A stretch of 64,000 nucleotides of DNA from Epiperipatus broadwayi (taxonomy: Eukaryota > Onychophora > Udeonychophora > Euonychophora > Peripatidae). This document shows positions 37,565-50,787 of the stretch, piece by piece. Within the stretch, counting starts at the first letter, position 1. Each line of letters begins with the position of its first letter. The DNA is taken from positions 6,736,085-6,800,084 of the forward strand of contig JAQFVV010012396.1 in NCBI GenBank assembly GCA_028023455.1. Direction: 5' to 3'. The notes under the pieces are model-generated. The model was given only the letters and a program-made list of their open reading frames with translations, was not told the origin of the DNA and searched no databases. Both the position numbers and the translations under genes were made by a program.

Positions 37565-40420
37565 ATGTACAGTATATAGTATTATAGATTCCTTAATTGT
37601 ATATATTTTAAGTTTATACTTCTATAATCAAAATACTGAATACCACACTAACATTATGTTTTATGAATAAAATATTGTACATGCTATACAATTTCTGCAA
37701 AGTCATTACCTGTATACGTATTACAGTAATATACTTTTGCTTTTGGGTAAAATGACTTTAAAATATCTATTCTCTGACATCATCAGTGATGCAAAATTCA
37801 AGATGGCTGGCAAAAAAAATTTTTTTTTTTTTTATTTTTCCCGATCATTATAGTGAATAATCGATTGTAAATCGAAGTACTGGGTAGAAATTGGTGATGA
37901 TTGCTATTGTGAAATATGACTAAGTAGCCAATCGCTAAGTGAGATTTAGTTGTATATTTAATTTATATTTGACATTAACTTTGAAAATGTACTATTAATT
38001 GATTGGCTAATAGCCAATAGATTTAAATAATATGTATTTGAACCTAATGTAGTTATTTAATGAACATGCATTTTACGTTTTAATTGTATTTTATATTCTC
38101 TTATAAATATATTAAATTCATGGTATATATAATCTTTTGTGTGTTAAATATTTGTTCACTTAGATAGGGATTAAAGAAAGTCACTTTAGGAAACAGCGCT
38201 TGCATAAAGATTTAATGATTAATTCAATGTATCTATAACGCATTACCACCACATGGCCTCATCCTGTACGTCTTTTCAGGGTTGTGTGATTATACTCATA
38301 TTATAATATAAGGCAATATTCTTTCATACCATCTGGTCTATGGCTGACCCTTATCTTAATTGTTTTCTGTAATAGAGTTTTTTACATCTTTTGGGCTTAG
38401 TTCACACTTGCAAAACTGCTCTTGGCTTCCAGTTTAGCAGATTGATGGTGATAATTTATTTCTATTTTATTAAGAAAGTGGATGTTGATACTATTTTAAT
38501 GTTATATGGTTTTTTCTGTGCTGGTGGCTAATTCGCAGAATAATTGTTTGCCATTATTTTGTATATCCTTTAAGTTTGTTTCAGCACTGGTGGTTAATCC
38601 GCTGAACATTTGGCAGTCATGCTAGTTGCTCCGTTGATGGTTAGAAAACCCACAGGGTACTTACTGTTTGTTATTCCTTTGTGCAGATGAGTACATCCAC
38701 AGGTATAGCATTGCTTTTTGTTATATAAATGTATGTTTGATCAGAGTCTCCATGCATTATTATGCATGCATTATTTCCCTCATCTTAATGTTTGCCTCAT
38801 GTGTTCTGTCATCAGCCATAAAAGGGTATTCAAGTGAATTATTGTCATAATTTATTATAGGTCAATTATATGATATTCCAGCTGAATTGGAGTTCAACTT
38901 CCTTCTTTGATCTCATATCTTAACATAATCAATTTTCATAGATTTATTAATAACAATTGTTGCCAGTATTATTATAATTTTGTCATGTAAGTGCATTGGT
39001 TCTTGTTTTGATGTATTGTGGTTGCCTTTGACTGGGTATTTGAATCTGTTCTTATCCTTATAAGAGCCTAAATCAGTACATTCGTAATAAAATCTTAGTT
39101 TGTATTATCTAAAATTAGTGCACATATCCATGTACAGAACTAAGTATGTCTGATGATATTTTATTTTTTTATTTAATTAATATACATTATCCATGTAGAA
39201 TAATTACATGTGATATTTTATGTTATTTATCGTTTATTTAATTTATGAATAATGTTAACCAATTACTATTTAAATGTTTATTAAATCCGAAATAAATGTT
39301 AATTTATAATTTAACTTATCTGTGCCGTTGTTATTTGTCACACATAGAATCAGAAATCCAATGTAGTAAATAGATAATAAATATTAGAGCATATATTATC
39401 CTTGATGATGTATACAAGGTCTACTAAAACATTCAGAGAATATTTTAGTGCTTTTGTTTTGGGTAATTCGTGATGTATAAAATACAATAAAATCCCATTT
39501 ACCGTCTACATCACCTCTGCTTTGCTTTGTTAATTCTGGAATATAATCCAGAATCTGTTACCTCTTGATATTTGTGACATTAATACTTAAATTAATAATA
39601 AATGTGCTAGCCAGCATGACAATTGAACCTATTCTCTAATACTATAACAGGTATTTTATCTATTCCATTAAGAGTTTCAGTGCTATTGATTTGATTTGGT
39701 ATTTAAGTTAATGAAGAAAGAACTTAAAGTTCATATTACTCACCTTCCATTGCAAAGTATTACCTTATAGAACATTTTTGTACTTAGAGCATGAGGATAT
39801 CTGAGCTACAGCCAATTATGTTATGAAGCTGATTAGATTTATTACTATCTTATTAAATGGCCCATATTCATCATGTAATGACTAGCAGTTTTATAGATTA
39901 TTCCAGCTTGTCCATGGTCAGCCATCGAATCTCAAGTAAATAAAATTATAAATTAAGATCTGGGGATGTAGTTTTAAGATCCAATTGTTAAGGAGAATTA
40001 TATTTAATTAAAGATTCATACAATTTATATTAGATAACTTAATGTATCTTTAAGTAATGCTGTAGTAACAATTTTGTATTGTATCTTTAAGTAATGCTGT
40101 AGTAACAATTTTGTATTGTATCATTTAATTTTAGCTGTTACAGTCGGGGTAGGACTTTTTGGTTTCAGTTCTTGACTTCCCACATGAGCAGATTTACTGA
40201 TGACTAACCTTTCGGTTACAATATATATATATATATAAGAATTAAATAATTATTTTAAATATTTAGAACATTAAAGTTGATGTTTGTCCAATCAACAGAT
40301 TGAGCAAATTGTAAATTTCTTATGATTGCAAGAGGTGATCTATGATAGCACACAATTAAAACAATTTAATTTAGGTTATATAATAATACACAAATATAAG
40401 CAATTAGTTTAATTATATAT
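37565..40420. other. Intronic DNA with a perfect 37-bp tandem duplication
   Basis: No gene recognised. The 37 bases at 40044-40080 are repeated exactly at 40081-40117. A (TA)n run lies at about 40222. The 60-residue ORF at 38668-38850 has no motif. Part of 38160-39000 is less AT-rich and might be old retroelement sequence, but nothing diagnostic was found. Confidence 0.55.
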
Positions 40421-40429
40421 AAAATCACA

Positions 40430-40775
40430 TGATCACCATTTCCTATGCTTTCACAAGCTGTTAAAACAGAGGTAAAACTTTCCAAATGGTAGTGCCACTC
40501 AGTGCAAGCCACAGTAATCAATGGATGAAAGAAGGTTTGTGCATAAAATTTATCAGTGTCCCCATACTAGTTTCTAGCTTGTAGTTTTCATTAGTGAAGA
40601 ACTTTTGAGAGCACTGTACCTAGATTTTAGGATCTAATGCAACCTTTTAGCAGTCACCCCTTACCCAAAATTAAAATAATAATATTGGATGAGTAGGAAT
40701 TAGATACAGATTTTACTCACAAACATTAAATCTATTGATTACTCTGGCTTGCACTGGGAGTCTACTGTATGGAGA
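40430..40775. repeat. Foldback repeat family, hairpin-type copy in intron 2
   Basis: The direct part (40430-40665) runs through 'cacatgatcaccatttcc', 'caagcc.cagtaatcaatggatg', 'tagtttctagcttgtag' and 'ttttaggatctaatgcaacc'. It switches at about 40670 to an inverted head ('ggatgagtaggaattagata' through 'attgattact.tggcttgcac'). This repeats the head-plus-inverted-head layout of 18221-18515. Confidence 0.7.
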
Positions 40776-40779
40776 CAGA

Positions 40780-43250
40780 TAAAACATAAAGTCATTCTTA
40801 GAAACAGAGACTTAGAAAAATCTTAACTAATATCAATGTCATCTTAACATGAACTGAATCTTGTTTTATATCTTGGGTGCAGATTTTCTGACTTATTCTT
40901 TTTTTATGATGTTGCAAATATCATGGCTAATCATAATGTATTAATGTTCATGGCTAAGTGAAAAACAAAAGTTTGTTTTCTACTTTGCAGTTCTATTTAT
41001 TTGTTTCTAAACTTATTATTTTTTGGAGTTGTGGACAGTTTTTATGTGTTTATGAAAACAGTTTAATTTAGTTGTTTATTTTTATTACAGTTTCAATTCA
41101 TTTCAAAAGCTTTATTCAGATCTAGGTTACCTTTGTCTCAAATTTTTATGTAGGATGGTATAAAGATAGCAAGATTGCAGATTTGGCATATGATTACAAG
41201 TTGGTTACATTATTATGGTCCTTTAATTTGTAAAGAAAACTTATCAGGTATTATACAATATTAATTTTATTTGGATGCATTGTTCAAAAAATTAATTTCT
41301 TTTAAATAAGTTATCTTTTTGTCAGCATTTTTCTGCTCAGACATTGGGTTCTGTGTTTAAATGTCACATTACTTCTACAGGCTGGATTTTTTTTTCATGA
41401 ATGTTTAAGTGGAAACAAATATATTCTGGGGGGGGGGGTGTTTTTATTGCTTAATTTTCAGTTGCACTATTTTGTTTATTACTGTGTTTGTTGACATCTG
41501 GGATTGAAATTGCAGACAAATATGTATCTTGTGCACTATAGAACATAAAATGCGCTTTTATCTAAGAAAAAAAAAATTCTAGTAAATCTTATTGAGGGAA
41601 TTTTTGATACTTATATCTACTTTTGTAAACGATCATACAAATTTCAGTCATGAGTTTGTGAGACCAAAACATTTTTGGAGAAAGTGAAATTGAGTTTCAA
41701 TTTTTGTGATATAATGGACATGTGTTATCTATTTAAACCCCCTTCTATATTTTAAAATGTGCTTTAGGTAGTGCATTAAGATTAAGTTTAAGTAAGAAAT
41801 TGAAGAATTTTGGTTTTAAGGACCAGTGTAGAAGTTTCTTGATCAGCTGTTTATTATTTAATTCAAGAATGGGATGATAATGATTGCATTGAGATTTAGG
41901 TTTGATTAGTATGTATGTCTCCCAATAATTAATCTATGATTACCAGTTTTAATTATTTATTACAAATTTTCTTTCTTAAATAATTTGTTCTTTTAATTAT
42001 CTGTGATTATATATCAGTTGGAAATTTTTTTATAATATTCTCTGCTTGTTAATCAATAGTGCAAAATTATTTATTCTTTTATTTTTTGTGTATGAAAGAT
42101 ACTTTACATCCATATATCCGGTGCTGCCCTGTGGGTAAGAAGTGCTTTTGTGCAAGGTAAATTTATCCTTCACCCTCCATTTTATGAAATAAAATTTGTA
42201 AAGTAAAAAAAGATTTTTCGTGTTTTCGCAAGAAAAACTTGAAAATATAGTTTTAGTCATTTAATATGTTTGAGAAGTACCTTGCATGTTTTATTTATTT
42301 ATTCTAATAAAATAACCCGGAAAATAAAACACTTATTAAAATTAAACAAATTAATCTTTAAAAAATAATTTTTGAAACAGTAATTAATAGCATATAAAAG
42401 CGAATTAAACCGCCGAAGAAGAAGCTATAAACAATTAAATCAAATCAATTTAGGCCTAGTACTTTTGAGGTTTTCCCTCATATTCATGGTCAAAATAAGT
42501 TATACACCATTGCTATAATGTTACTAGATAATAAAATATGCAAATGCGAATGCAAATTAATTTGTCCATTTTCTTGAGATAGAAAAACACGTGTCACGTC
42601 TATTGATGGCATTGTTATCACTGATAATAAACAGTAGTTAAATAAATTTTTGATAATTAAATAATACCTGAAAACAAAAATATTTATTTAGTAAATTTGA
42701 AATTTTTAATTTTTTCCTTCAAAAGTTTTTATATTATTTTTTGGACAATCTTGAAAATTTTTTAGTAGAGATGAGAAATATCTGCAAGCAAGATAATTTT
42801 TCATCGATAAGTGTTATTATCATATTTAAAATAAATACCACTACCACACCCACCTGCAAAAATGTTGTATTGTTCTTCTCCCCTTCTCAGGCCAGCTCTG
42901 ATATTATGTAAGTAAGTCTAATTTACTTACTTATTAATATATTATCTATAGCCACAGTATGATTTTTTTGGCATGCTTTACTTCTGAACTCCATCCCGCC
43001 TAGTGAGGAGAAAAGAGAGTTTGGCTAGTTTCCATTATTCTTTCTGAACTAATATTTAGACCAACTTTAACTGGCAGGTCATTAATTCATTAAAAATAGT
43101 TCTTATTTATTTTAAAACCCCTTTCAAATTTTCTCATGCATAAACTTATTCATATTTTCTATTAACAAAGTTATATTTTTTCAATAATAAAATAATTACA
43201 CTATTATTTAATTTTTATGTGGTATTATATCACTGTTAATGACTATAATT
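40780..43250. other. Intronic DNA, nothing recognised; G11 run
   Basis: No gene or known repeat recognised. An 11-base G run at 41428-41438 stands out against the AT-rich background. The 76-residue ORF at 42030-42260 (minus) has no recognisable motif. Confidence 0.5.
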
Positions 43251-43257
43251 TATTATA

Positions 43258-44451
43258 CACCTGGGTCTCTTTTTACGCGGACTTATTTAACATGATTTTG
43301 AAGTTACGCGATTTCACCGGAAGTCGACCTCCGATAATGCGTTATTACTTTAAATAATAAATTTCGTGCACTTACATTATATTGAAAGTAATAGCACATT
43401 ATTGGAATTCTACTTTCATCTTAGTAATTTCAATATTTTCAGCGCTTTATAATAGTAAGATTTTATGCAATAATGAAATGAAAATCATGATTTGCACATT
43501 TTATGTATACACACATTAAAATTTACAAGATTATAATGTAAATTTGTTCAAACATTGTGCGTTTTAATTTTGCATTTTAAATCACATTCTGTTTTTGCTT
43601 TTTAAAAAAGAACGTAATCAATTATTAATCATTTAGTGTCCGCAAGTTTATTTTTAAAAGGTCAGTAATAGCAGTGGGCACAATTAAAATCTGATTTTTA
43701 ATTGTAATTAACAATTTAAAAATTACTTACGGGCGACTTGAAATTAATGTGATGTAAAACGAAATTTGATTTTTTAAATGGAATTGAAAATTAAAGGCAA
43801 AAATAAGAATTTAATTTTTAGTTGTTAGTTTTAATTAAATTTTTCCCAGCAGTGATGAATAAATGTCTTTTTATTATCATAAGTCTAAGTTCATAAACAA
43901 TTAATAAAATCATCGTCGTCGTTAACAGAAAACCATTAACACAACATGAGAGTGAACTTGGTGCTAGTTGTATTTCCTCTTGTGAGAATAATTGCTGAGA
44001 TATTCTTGACTTCGTTTAAGGAGAAGCCAAATACATCGCATCACATCACATGAGAATCAGATTTTTTACTAGTTTGCAAACGAATGTGTTTTTGGGCAAA
44101 TAGCGATAATTAAAACGTGTATAAAAAAATGCAAATTACTGTACTGTAAATTATGCATAAAAATATATTATTTTGAATAAAATTAAATATTATAGTTAAA
44201 AAAAGTTTGTCTTGTATCAATTTTTTTCAAATTTGAAATTTTTTATTAGTCATATTTTATTTCCTTATTTTTTTTTTTTTTTGCGCTAATTTTAAAGTAA
44301 TTTTACGTTGGTGCTTTGCTTTTACGCGAATTTTGAAAAATCACAGACCGCATCCCCCCTTTTTCAATGTAAGTTATGTCTATTTTTGCGCGATTTCGTT
44401 TGCGCATGTTTTCTGAGGAACCTATCTATCGCGTAAAACGAGACCCAGGTG
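43258..44451. mobile_element. Tigger/pogo-like non-autonomous DNA transposon, copy 2
   Basis: Same TA-flanked ends (CACCTGGGTCTC...TTTTACGCG) and the same interior as copy 1, collinear over its length. It differs by point changes, small indels and a block of about 115 bp at 43955-44075 that copy 1 lacks. That extra block is a LINE 3' end. There is no transposase ORF. The pair defines the ends and length of the family in this genome. Confidence 0.82.
43955..44075 (+). mobile_element. Very short LINE 3'-end stub inside the Tigger/pogo-like copy 2
   Basis: The block holds 'aattgctgagatattcttga' then 'cttcgtttaagg.gaagc' and a tail of 'atcgcatcacatcacatg'. The reverse complement of 47280-47370 reads almost the same, and there it follows the coding end of a LINE. 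Because copy 1 of the host element lacks the block, this is a severely 5'-truncated LINE insertion. Its exact edges are uncertain by a few bases. Confidence 0.7.
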
Positions 44452-44459
44452 TATATATA

Positions 44460-47270
44460 TAATCTGATATTTTAAATTTTCATACTTACATTATTTATTG
44501 ATATAACTTATATTTTATTAGGACCACCAATCGAGATTAATTTTAAATAACATTTTCTACTTGTTAAAATGTTATTTGTTTTAAAAAAATCCATTAGTTA
44601 CTTTTAATTAGGAATCTCTCATACACATAACTTGTTTATATTTTCTATTAATAAAAATAGTTTCACTTATTTTCGTTCAATAATAAAATATATACACTAC
44701 TATATTACTTTTTAATGCTTTTATTAATAACTAAGTCTTATTATATATATTCTATTTTATTATACAGTTTGACAATTGGGGATTTAGTCAAGATTTATTT
44801 AAGGAAAGAAATTTTAATTTTCAAATTTAGATTGTTTATTCAATACATTTTTAGAAGCAATTAAAATACCTTGCATTTTATTTTGTTTATTCATAAGTTA
44901 TGTTGAATATCTATAAATAAATAAAATCAAATACTTGGTTTGATCCAAAAGTTACAATTTTTTAGATTTTAATTTTCATTAAATTTCTAATGTTAAAAAA
45001 AATTTAAATTATTTAAAAAGAGTATCTTTTTATGTTTAAAATAGGTCATTATAATTTTTATTTATTTATAGAATTCATTTTAAAATAGTTTTCTTTCACC
45101 GCTTGTTTTTAATCAATTTGATTAAAAACAAGCAAGCTTGTTAATTACATTCCTGTTGCTTTTATTTTATTCATTTCTAACTTTTCTAAGTTCATTCTAA
45201 AAGCGAAGATTTGATTTTGTGTTGTTGTTTTTGTTTAAAATAATCCCTGCTTAGAATTCTTCATTAGATTGAGCGGGAGATTGATATTTGGCCTTTCCTA
45301 AGGCGTAGAATTCGACAACAGAAAAAGTTTTCATGGTAAATGTAGCATGGTATAAATAATCTCCCACAAATTTTGGGATTAGATTATTCTTGACTAACAA
45401 GCTGTTTCAAGGTGGTAGATTCAATATTCATTTTACACTTTGATTATAGCCTGCAGAGATTCATAGCATTTTGGTAGCAGTTCGGACATTTTATTCCTTT
45501 AAAAAAACTTGCAATTGTTAACAGACTTCATTGCTTTACTAGATGTCAAAATCTACTACTCTATGTTTTGTCATCATCAATATGTCTTGCTAGCTTAACC
45601 CAAAAGATGAACCCACGCCTGCCGACTCTCCTTCAGTCATGCTGTAAAAGTCTAAGATAAGCCGGATTCCCAATATGCCTCTATACTTTCCTCTGTCAAA
45701 ATTGATCACCTGAAATATGAACTGAAATAAAAGTGTGCACTCTACGCGAACTTTGCTTTACCGTAAGGTAAATATTTTTCTTTTATTCTTTCCAGAGTAA
45801 ATTCTTTTAGTTAAATCTCCACTCAATCTTAAACATAAATCTGTATTCTTAATCATTATTTAACCTCATATTTATTAGTTGTATGTGTTTGTTTTTCATT
45901 GTACTTTACCGTGTGTCTTGGAATCTTAGTTTTAAGATTCCAAGTTTGCTTTCAATTTTATTTATCAAAGAGTGTCTAGTGAGTGTATAATTTTATATGC
46001 TTAAAATTTTTCTAATTATATGCCTAACTTTTTTTATAACTGCTTTAGCAGGCTTGTGTAATTTTAAATTAGCTCACCTGTATTTACATTATTATCCACT
46101 TATTGATTTAAAATACTGTGTTTGCGCTTATGCAAACCAAAAAAATCTTTTGGCTGGCAATTTATCATGTTTATTGTTCTAGTATTCTGCATTTGGAGAT
46201 TTCGTTTCTTCTTTTCTTATGTCTCTGAAATAGGAAACTGGAATTGTTGTTCTTTGTAATTTTATAAATCGCCAGCAGGAAGATAATATTTATCCCCTTG
46301 TAAATTACAGGTGGAAGAGAGTTTCTTTCTGCTGAAGTATTTAATGCTTTAATATTTTTTGCTCATATGCACTCTCTGATAAACTAACTTATATAAAAAT
46401 CTAGGAACAATTATATTTAGCTTGCTAGATTTATTTTGATCTTTTACATGTGACTAAATTTTATCACAGCGTGTACCCATAACTTTGTAGATTTATTTGT
46501 AATTATAATTAGTTCACTCTCTTGAAATGTTTGGGCAGACGGTATTGCTTTTTTAATTATTTACTTGTCTCCTATTGAGACCTTTAATTATTATTAGTTG
46601 TGGCTACTCGGTTGGTTGGGGATTCGCCTGTTTTAAATGCTGTTTTCCTTTCATCCTAGATTTGGTATTGTATTAATTTAAAATCTTTACACCAGAATAT
46701 TTTCTAAGTTTGTTGTTTTATTAAATTGGAGATATAAATTTCCTCCCTTTTATAATTCATACTCTGACACATATTAATCACATTTTTAATTTGTTCTTGG
46801 AGTAAACCAATCATCTTTGTTTTAAACGTAGTTAAGATGCAGCTTCTACTGGCATATCACGTTCTTGGTCCCGACGCATTTTTCAGGCTGAGAAATGCTT
46901 GCTGGCGCTGGTTTTGTTGATTTATTTCAAGAACGTATTGTTTTCATACCCATGATTGGGAAATCAATGTTATGGTGAATTCTCAACTGAAAGAAATTTT
47001 GTTCCTTCCCTCTCTCAATCTCTATTAGAAGATTAGTCTATCTGCCAGAGCATTGAATTTTATTCTTTCTGGTAAATGCCAGAGTAATCCTATTTCTTGT
47101 GTTATAAACTTTACTTCATAATTTATATTTTTATCTAATAAAATTTTAAAATGTGTTTAAACTTAATTTGGCTAACATTTGTCTTAGTGCTTTTATTTCT
47201 CAATTGTCTAAACAATATTTAAGATTTCTTGTTTCTCTCTGAATCTAGTCGGCGCAAACCATCATCCTCA
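44460..47270. other. Intronic DNA, nothing recognised; short perfect palindrome
   Basis: 45101-45116 and 45118-45133 form a perfect 16-bp inverted repeat with a one-base centre (GCTTGTTTTTAATCAA and its complement). From 45240 to 47200 the sequence is slightly less AT-rich and may be old element DNA, but no protein motif was recognised. The ORF at 45997-46182 is hydrophobic background. Confidence 0.5.
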
Positions 47271-47274
47271 TCCA

Positions 47275-47960
47275 TTTTGATCACTAAATAAATTTTCCAT
47301 GTGATGATGTGATGTATTGTAGCTTCTTCTTAAACGAAGTCAAGAATCTCTCAGCAATTATACCAAGAAAAACTTATTAGCTACTTAATTTTACATTCCC
47401 CAGTCTAAGTTTTCCCATATTCTGCTCCATCCTGTTTCCACAACATAATCTTTGTCAACTCTTCAGCCATTATATCTAAATCCCCCTTATCTTTTTCCAA
47501 ACCCAGCATAAAAACCAATAATCTACTTTCTGTATAATCACTTTTTTCATATTTATTTTTTTATAACTTCATTATATGTGCCCTTTCTGTTTTCAAGCAT
47601 TTACATTCAATTAACAAATGCCTAATATTTTCTATTTCTTCCTTACATAATTTACAGACTAAATCAACCATATTTTTCCATTTACATGTATATTCTCTTG
47701 TTGCTAAAGATCCTGTTTGAACATTAAACAATAAACTACTTTCCTTACTATTATCATAAATTAACTCACACCTAATATTCTGTTAATTTCTATATATATT
47801 TAAACTCTTTTTACTCTCCATACTAGTTCTCCATCTCTCTAACTCCCCATTCTTTATTAGTAAATCTACTCTTTTAGTCCATTCCTTACCAGTATAACAC
47901 TCAACAATCAGGATGGATTGAGTGTCCAATACAATTGTTACCATGAAATTTGTTAGGAAT
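47275..47960 (-). mobile_element. LINE 3' fragment (ORF2 C-terminus and 3' end)
   Basis: On the minus strand, from about 47915, it reads GKEWTKRVDLLIKNGELERW, then STATR-like LATREYTCKWKNMVDL, then CKLCKEEIENIRHLLIECKC. The last is the C-x-x-C-x8-H-x4-C zinc-binding segment found after the RT of many LINEs. The frame is mostly open with a few stops. The 3' end carries short 'atcacatc' repeats near 47280-47320 that recur in the stub at 43955-44075, so these are two copies of one family. It differs from the LINE at 1.6-4.7 kb. Confidence 0.72.
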
Positions 47961-47964
47961 TAAA

Positions 47965-48235
47965 TATTTTGGCATGTAATAATATCTTTTAAAATATTGT
48001 TTTTTACTCATTCTGTTTTTCTTAAATTTGGACCGTAGTGTGGATTATGGATCAATTAACTAGAAAATAAACATGTAAAAAGATAATACAGCATATAAAA
48101 GAAAAATAATATCATTATTAAAAATAAGAAAAGCTATTTAATTAACTATTCATTCAGTGTACTGAACTGAAAAACCCTCAGTTCAAATCCTTCTAGTTAC
48201 TAACTGTTCATTCAGTATACTGACAGTTTTCTATG
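47965..48235. other. Intronic DNA with a first copy of the 'gttcaaatcc' motif
   Basis: At 48155-48195 'ctgaaaaaccctcagttcaa' and the following 'atccttctagttact' form a diverged copy of one half of the hairpin at 48236-48294. Nothing else recognised. Confidence 0.45.
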
Positions 48236-48294
48236 TAAGTAACTAGAGGGATTTGAACTGAAAAACCCTAAGTTCAAATCCCTCTAGTTACTTA
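48236..48294. repeat. Perfect 24-bp inverted repeat (hairpin)
   Basis: 48236-48259 (TAAGTAACTAGAGGGATTTG then AACT) is exactly complementary to 48271-48294, with an 11-base loop. The arm contains GTTCAAATCC, which resembles a Pol III B box, but no tRNA or SINE body could be built around it. Confidence 0.85.
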
Positions 48295-48659
48295 TATAGA
48301 AATGCTATTTAGAAAAATGTGTAAAAAGATAATGTGGTATTAAAAAAAGAGAAAGATAATGTTATTAAAAAAGTTTTGCACAAGACAGCATTTGAATTGA
48401 TCCTAATATCTCATTTTCCAGAATTGGCCAGTCTACCAGTACTCTAAACTGAATAGGATATTTAAACCCTGTAAAATATCATTGTCAAACATAATTTAAT
48501 CACATGCAGAATTATTGTAATTATAAAACAATATTTTTGAAATAAGTTTTATTTTTATATAAATTATTACTAATAATATTTTACTTTTTATATAAATTAT
48601 GATATTTAAATAAAAGTCATTGGGAAATTAAACATTTTTATTTACATACAAGTTTTATT

Positions 48660-48990
48660 AATTATACTGACAAAGATGTTGGCCTGTTTGGTTGTGTGAA
48701 GTGGTAGAGTATATCTGAAATATATTTCGAGGTTCCACCAATTGTCACAATTAGTTTAAGTAAAGAAGTAATCCATTTATATTGTACAATAATAATATGT
48801 TTCTAACAATAAAGTGATTCAGAAATTTAAACATCTAAGTTTTTTTATTAACACGATAAAGTGGCATGGCTTGTTCGGTTCAGCATATTGATAAGAGTAT
48901 ATATGTAGTATATTTTGAGCTTTAGTCTGGAAATTTGAGGTTCAGGAAATTGTCACAATAAGTTTAAGAAATATTTCTCTCATAAGAAAT
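48660..48990 (+). repeat. Two diverged copies of a roughly 120-bp repeat
   Basis: 48665-48775 and 48850-48965 share 'ggc.tgtt.ggtt', 'agagtatat.tg.a', 'tatattt.gag' and 'gaggttc...attgtcacaa.aagttta'. The pattern, with a 'gaggttcca' block, is vaguely like a decayed tRNA-derived SINE, but this is not firm. Confidence 0.4.
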
Positions 48991-49816
48991 ATTCCTCTTG
49001 TATTTAAATAAAAAATATATACACTGAACGTATTTCTAACAATGAAATGATTTGAAAATTTAAATATTTTTATTTACATATAAATTTTATTAATTATCTC
49101 CGTGGCCCCATGATGAAGCACCTATGCGCCCCACACAATCTGCGCATCCACACGTGGCAGTCCTGCATATATCTGTATATAAAATTTATATATGCAGTAT
49201 CGATTAAATATTAAGGTTTCTATGATATAAGTTCTTTCTAATGATTGCAATTAAGTATTATCTACAGGAGCAAATTTTTATTAATTAGTAACAAATGTTT
49301 ATTAAATAATATTTAGTGTAATAAATGTTTTTCTCTAAATTTAAGTTTTTCTGGAGAAAGCAATTTATTTTATTACCCTTAGAGAATAACCCTACATGAA
49401 AGAGGTCTCATCTACAATTTGAATATTTTTACAAAAAAAAAAAAAAAAAAAGGCCAGAAAAATTATTATTTAAAACAATAAATATCCCAGATTCCAAGAT
49501 ATTTAAATTATTAAAAAAAATTGTTAATGTGAAATTTTTTTATTTTTTAAAAAAAAATTAAATGATGAATAGTACTATTGTTTGAATACTCATTAAATAA
49601 TGCATGTATTGATATACACATTTATATTGTGAAGTATTCTTATATGTAATTAGCTTATAACACTAGGAACACTAAATAAGAAAAGTGTAAAAGTTTATTA
49701 CAATCTTAAAATAAAATTTTACATTTAAGCTTTTCTTATTTAGCATTCCTAACACTTATAAGCTATTTATAATTTATATAAGAAAAGTTAACCAATGAAT
49801 GTCATCATTATCATCA

Positions 49817-50740
49817 TCAACCATTATCAATCCACTGCAGGATGAAGGTCTCTCCAAGTTTAATCCATCTTCTCCAATCTTTAGCTTCTCTTCTCCACAT
49901 CACCCCTGCACACTTTCTTATTTCATCCATCCATTTCATATGCGGTCTCTTTCTGGGTCTTTTACAATCTCTTGGAATCCAGTTTAAAATTTCAATTGTC
50001 CATCTATTATCATCTCTTCTAGCAATATGTCCAGCCCAATTCCACTTCAATCTTTTAATTTTTTCAATGAGGTCAGTAACACCTGTTTATTCTCTTTCTT
50101 ACCCATACATTGTGTTTTCGATCTCTTCTTGTTAACATACATCTCTCCATACTTTTTTGAGTGGTCTGAAGTCTCTGTATGGCTCTTCTATTAAGTGTCC
50201 AAGTCTCAGATCCATAAGTAAGAACTGGTAAAACACATTTGTTAAAAAACTTCCTTTTCAAACACATAGGCATAGTTTCATTTAGTATCAAGTTATTTCT
50301 ACCAAAAGCACTCCAACCAAGTTTAATTCTATGATTAATTTCCTCCATTATGTTTCTATCTATATTAATAATCTTACCAAGGTATTTGTAACTGTTAACT
50401 TTTTCTAATTCATCATAATCAATCTTTATTTTCATATTTTGAGCAAATCAATTAAATATTAATTTAGTCTTTTTAACATTTATCTTTAGTCCTACTTTTA
50501 TCTGATAACTCCTGCAACATTTCCTGCAGCTTTGAAGCATTATTTGTGAAAACAACTACATCATCTGCGAAATCTAAATGACTTAAATAATCTCCATTTA
50601 CTTTCACTCCTTTAGTTTTCCATTTTAATCCACAAATTACTTCTTGCAGCACTGCTGCAAAAAGTTTTGGAGATATGGAGTCACCTTGTCTTACACCTTT
50701 CTCAGTGTTGACTTTCCCAGTACATTATGTAATCTAATTG
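49817..50740 (-). mobile_element. RTE-type LINE fragment, RT to C-terminus
   Basis: On the minus strand a 5'-truncated LINE begins with GVRQGDSISPKLFAAVLQEV (RT motif B) and HLDFADDVVVF (motif C with A-D-D). It then has SYKYLGKIINIDRN, VLPVLTYGSETWTL (the Y-G-x-E-T-W thumb block) and, after frame breaks, WAGHIARRDDNRWTIEILNW ending in GETFILQW. The succession V-L-T-Y-G-x-E-T-W then A-G-H-I-A-R-R-x-D-N-R-W-T is typical of RTE-type elements common in invertebrates. Two long open blocks remain (50435-50073 and 50050-49817), separated by a frameshift. The 5' part is missing. Confidence 0.85.
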
Positions 50741-50787
50741 TTGCTGTTGCATTTTATATGTATGTTTGAATTTATTGTTAAGTATAT

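Noticed and set aside
49842-50135. 97-residue plus-strand ORF
   Set aside because: It is antisense to the RTE-type LINE C-terminus.
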